Shown: positions 5,661 to 6,629 of the stretch, in pieces
Numbering within the stretch: position 1 is the first letter of the stretch
Layout: each line of letters begins with the position of its first letter
Source of the DNA: Oribacterium sp. UBA3737
Lineage (GTDB): Bacteria > Bacillota_A > Clostridia > Lachnospirales > Lachnospiraceae
Reading direction: 5' to 3'
Assembly: GCA_002371295.1 (NCBI GenBank)
Contig: DFGZ01000180.1
Location: 1-6,629 of the forward strand
Length of the DNA: 6,629 nucleotides
Notes under the pieces: model-generated
Seen by the model: only the letters and a program-made list of their open reading frames with translations
What the model was told of the DNA's origin: nothing
Databases searched by the model: none
Translations under genes and position numbers: made by a program

Positions 5661-6629
5661 ATGAAACAGAATAATATAGTAGCTCTCGGTGTAATCGGAG
5701 TCGGCATACTTGCCGCTGCCGTTACAGGATACCAGGCAAGAAACTTAGGAACATCAAGCAGTGTTGCGAAGAGTCAGATTCCTAAGGATGCAGTTACAGC
5801 AACAGGTGAGGCTCAGGGTCTCGGCGGTCCTGTAAAGGTTGAGGTCATTGCCAATGCTGAGAAGATCTTCTCTATCAATGTCCTGGATGCCTCAGGCGAA
5901 ACACCTAATATCGGTACTCTTGCAGTTGATCAGCTTCCTGCAAGTATCTTTGAGGCAAACAGCCTTGCGGTTGATTCTGTAACCGGTGCTACCATTACTT
6001 CAACAGCCATCAAGAACGCTGCTGCTCAGGCTATCGAGAGTGCAGGCTTCGATCCTGCAAACTTCGGCTTCGTAAAGGAAGAGAAGAAGGAAGTTGTAGT
6101 AAATACTGATGACATTCCTGCTGATGCAGTTACAGCTTCAGGTGAAGCACAGGGTCTCGGCGGTCCTGTTACAGTTGAGATCACTGCAACAGCCGATAAG
6201 ATCTATAACCTCACAGCTACAGGCGATATGGAGACACCGGGTATCGGTACTAAGGCTCTTGAGGAGCTTCCGGGTGCTATCATCACAGCTAACAGTGTTG
6301 ATGTAGATGCAATATCAGGTGCTACCGTTACATCAGATGCTATTAAGGAAGCTGCTAAGAAGGCTCTTGAGAGCGCAGGTTTTGATGCTGCGAACTTTGC
6401 GGGTGGCGAAGCTCAGGTCAAGGATGCAGGCGACACCAAGGAAACTCCTGCTGAGACCACAGCTGCTGCCGCTGAGAAAAAGGACATTCCTGCCGATGCA
6501 GTTACTGTTACCGGTGAAGCTCAGGGTCTCGGTGGTCCTGTTACAGTTGAGATCACTGCAACAGCTGACAAGATCATAGACGTAGTTGCCACAGGAGATA
6601 AGGAAACACCGGGTATCGGTACCAAGGCT
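5661..6629 (+). CDS. Secreted or membrane-anchored protein of tandem flavinylated FMN_bind domains, 3'-truncated by window edge
   Basis: The frame is open for 323 codons from ATG 5661 to the window end with no stop. Residues 1-5 (MKQNN) and a hydrophobic stretch 6-23 form a signal peptide or N-terminal anchor; there is no lipobox cysteine. FMN_bind-like domains follow: unit 1 about 40-138, unit 2 about 152-247, and unit 3 from 276, cut at 323. Each starts IPxDAV...GEAQGLGGPV; units 1 and 2 end in a helix with ESAGFD. Both complete units carry the flavinylation motif D-x-x-[S/T]-G-A-T: DSVTGAT (105-111) and DAISGAT (216-222), with Thr111 and Thr222 the expected FMN-ester sites. ETPGIG is present in units 2 and 3; unit 1 has ETPNIG. 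In known cases ApbE attaches FMN to this Thr, as in NqrC and RnfG, and the domain carries electrons outside the cytoplasm. A role as a multi-flavin electron carrier is inferred. No apbE, rnf/nqr or reductase partner is in view. AAG lysine codons dominate (19 of 21), suggesting high expression. Confidence 0.85.
   Translation, partial: MKQNNIVALGVIGVGILAAAVTGYQARNLGTSSSVAKSQIPKDAVTATGEAQGLGGPVKVEVIANAEKIFSINVLDASGETPNIGTLAVDQLPASIFEANSLAVDSVTGATITSTAIKNAAAQAIESAGFDPANFGFVKEEKKEVVVNTDDIPADAVTASGEAQGLGGPVTVEITATADKIYNLTATGDMETPGIGTKALEELPGAIITANSVDVDAISGATVTSDAIKEAAKKALESAGFDAANFAGGEAQVKDAGDTKETPAETTAAAAEKKDIPADAVTVTGEAQGLGGPVTVEITATADKIIDVVATGDKETPGIGTKA
5778..6113 (+). repeat. FMN_bind repeat unit 1 with linker
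   Basis: Covers residues 40-151, one 112-residue period of the protein repeat. It is the most divergent unit, with ETPNIG in place of ETPGIG and one extra residue before that motif. The flavinylation Thr111 is encoded by ACC at 5991-5993. A charged linker (EEKKEVVVNTDD) joins it to unit 2. Confidence 0.85.
6114..6485 (+). repeat. FMN_bind repeat unit 2 with long Ala/Glu/Thr linker
   Basis: Covers residues 152-275. The flavinylation Thr222 is encoded by ACC at 6324-6326. The period is 124 residues because the linker, about residues 246-275, is longer and rich in Ala, Glu, Thr and Lys; it looks disordered and would act as a flexible spacer. Confidence 0.85.
6486..6629 (+). repeat. FMN_bind repeat unit 3, cut by window edge
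   Basis: The visible 48 residues match the start of unit 2 at 41 of 48 positions, and the DNA at 121 of 144 bases by hand alignment without gaps, including a 32-base exact run (6162-6193 and 6534-6565). The flavinylation motif of this unit would lie past the window end, so its presence is expected but not seen. Confidence 0.85.

Noticed and set aside
6109..6579. Two + strand frames (6109-6306 and 6307-6579) with Leu/Arg-rich products
   Set aside because: They are out of frame with the FMN_bind repeat protein and arise from its repetitive codons. The true frame opens at 5661 and has no stop within the window.

Overview
The window looks like a chromosomal piece from an anaerobic Firmicute of the class Clostridia, most plausibly Lachnospiraceae (Butyrivibrio or Pseudobutyrivibrio type). 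This is inferred from the single-chain PurL of the Gram-positive kind, strong GGAGG ribosome binding sites, moderate GC, a preference for AAG and CTT/CTC codons in the probably well-expressed genes, and a secreted protein built from FMN-binding repeats. No rRNA or other taxonomic marker is present, so family and genus remain inference. There are four protein genes, all on the + strand, and two of them are cut by the window edges.

Layout. (1) Bases 2-3103 hold the 3' four-fifths of purL, the single-chain FGAM synthase of purine synthesis; its N-terminus lies upstream of the window. (2) Bases 3104-3521 are non-coding: two hairpins end purL, followed by an AT-rich stretch with a good extended -10 promoter and a small palindrome at its predicted start site. 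(3) Bases 3522-4193 encode a seven-helix hemolysin III/PAQR family membrane protein, closed by a long hairpin. (4) Bases 4350-5531 encode a CgeB-like GT-B glycosyltransferase that is AT-rich and uses different codons from purL and the last gene. (5) From 5661 to the window end runs an open reading frame with no stop in the window. It encodes an N-terminally anchored or secreted protein of tandem FMN_bind domains, two complete and a third cut by the edge. Each complete domain carries the D-x-x-[S/T]-G-A-T motif at which the ApbE transferase attaches FMN covalently.

The genes do not look like one operon. Terminator-like hairpins follow genes 1 and 2, intergenic gaps are 130-420 bases, and the functions are unrelated. 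The feature most worth following is the tandem flavin-carrying protein, a candidate extracytoplasmic electron carrier whose repeat number cannot be known from this window.
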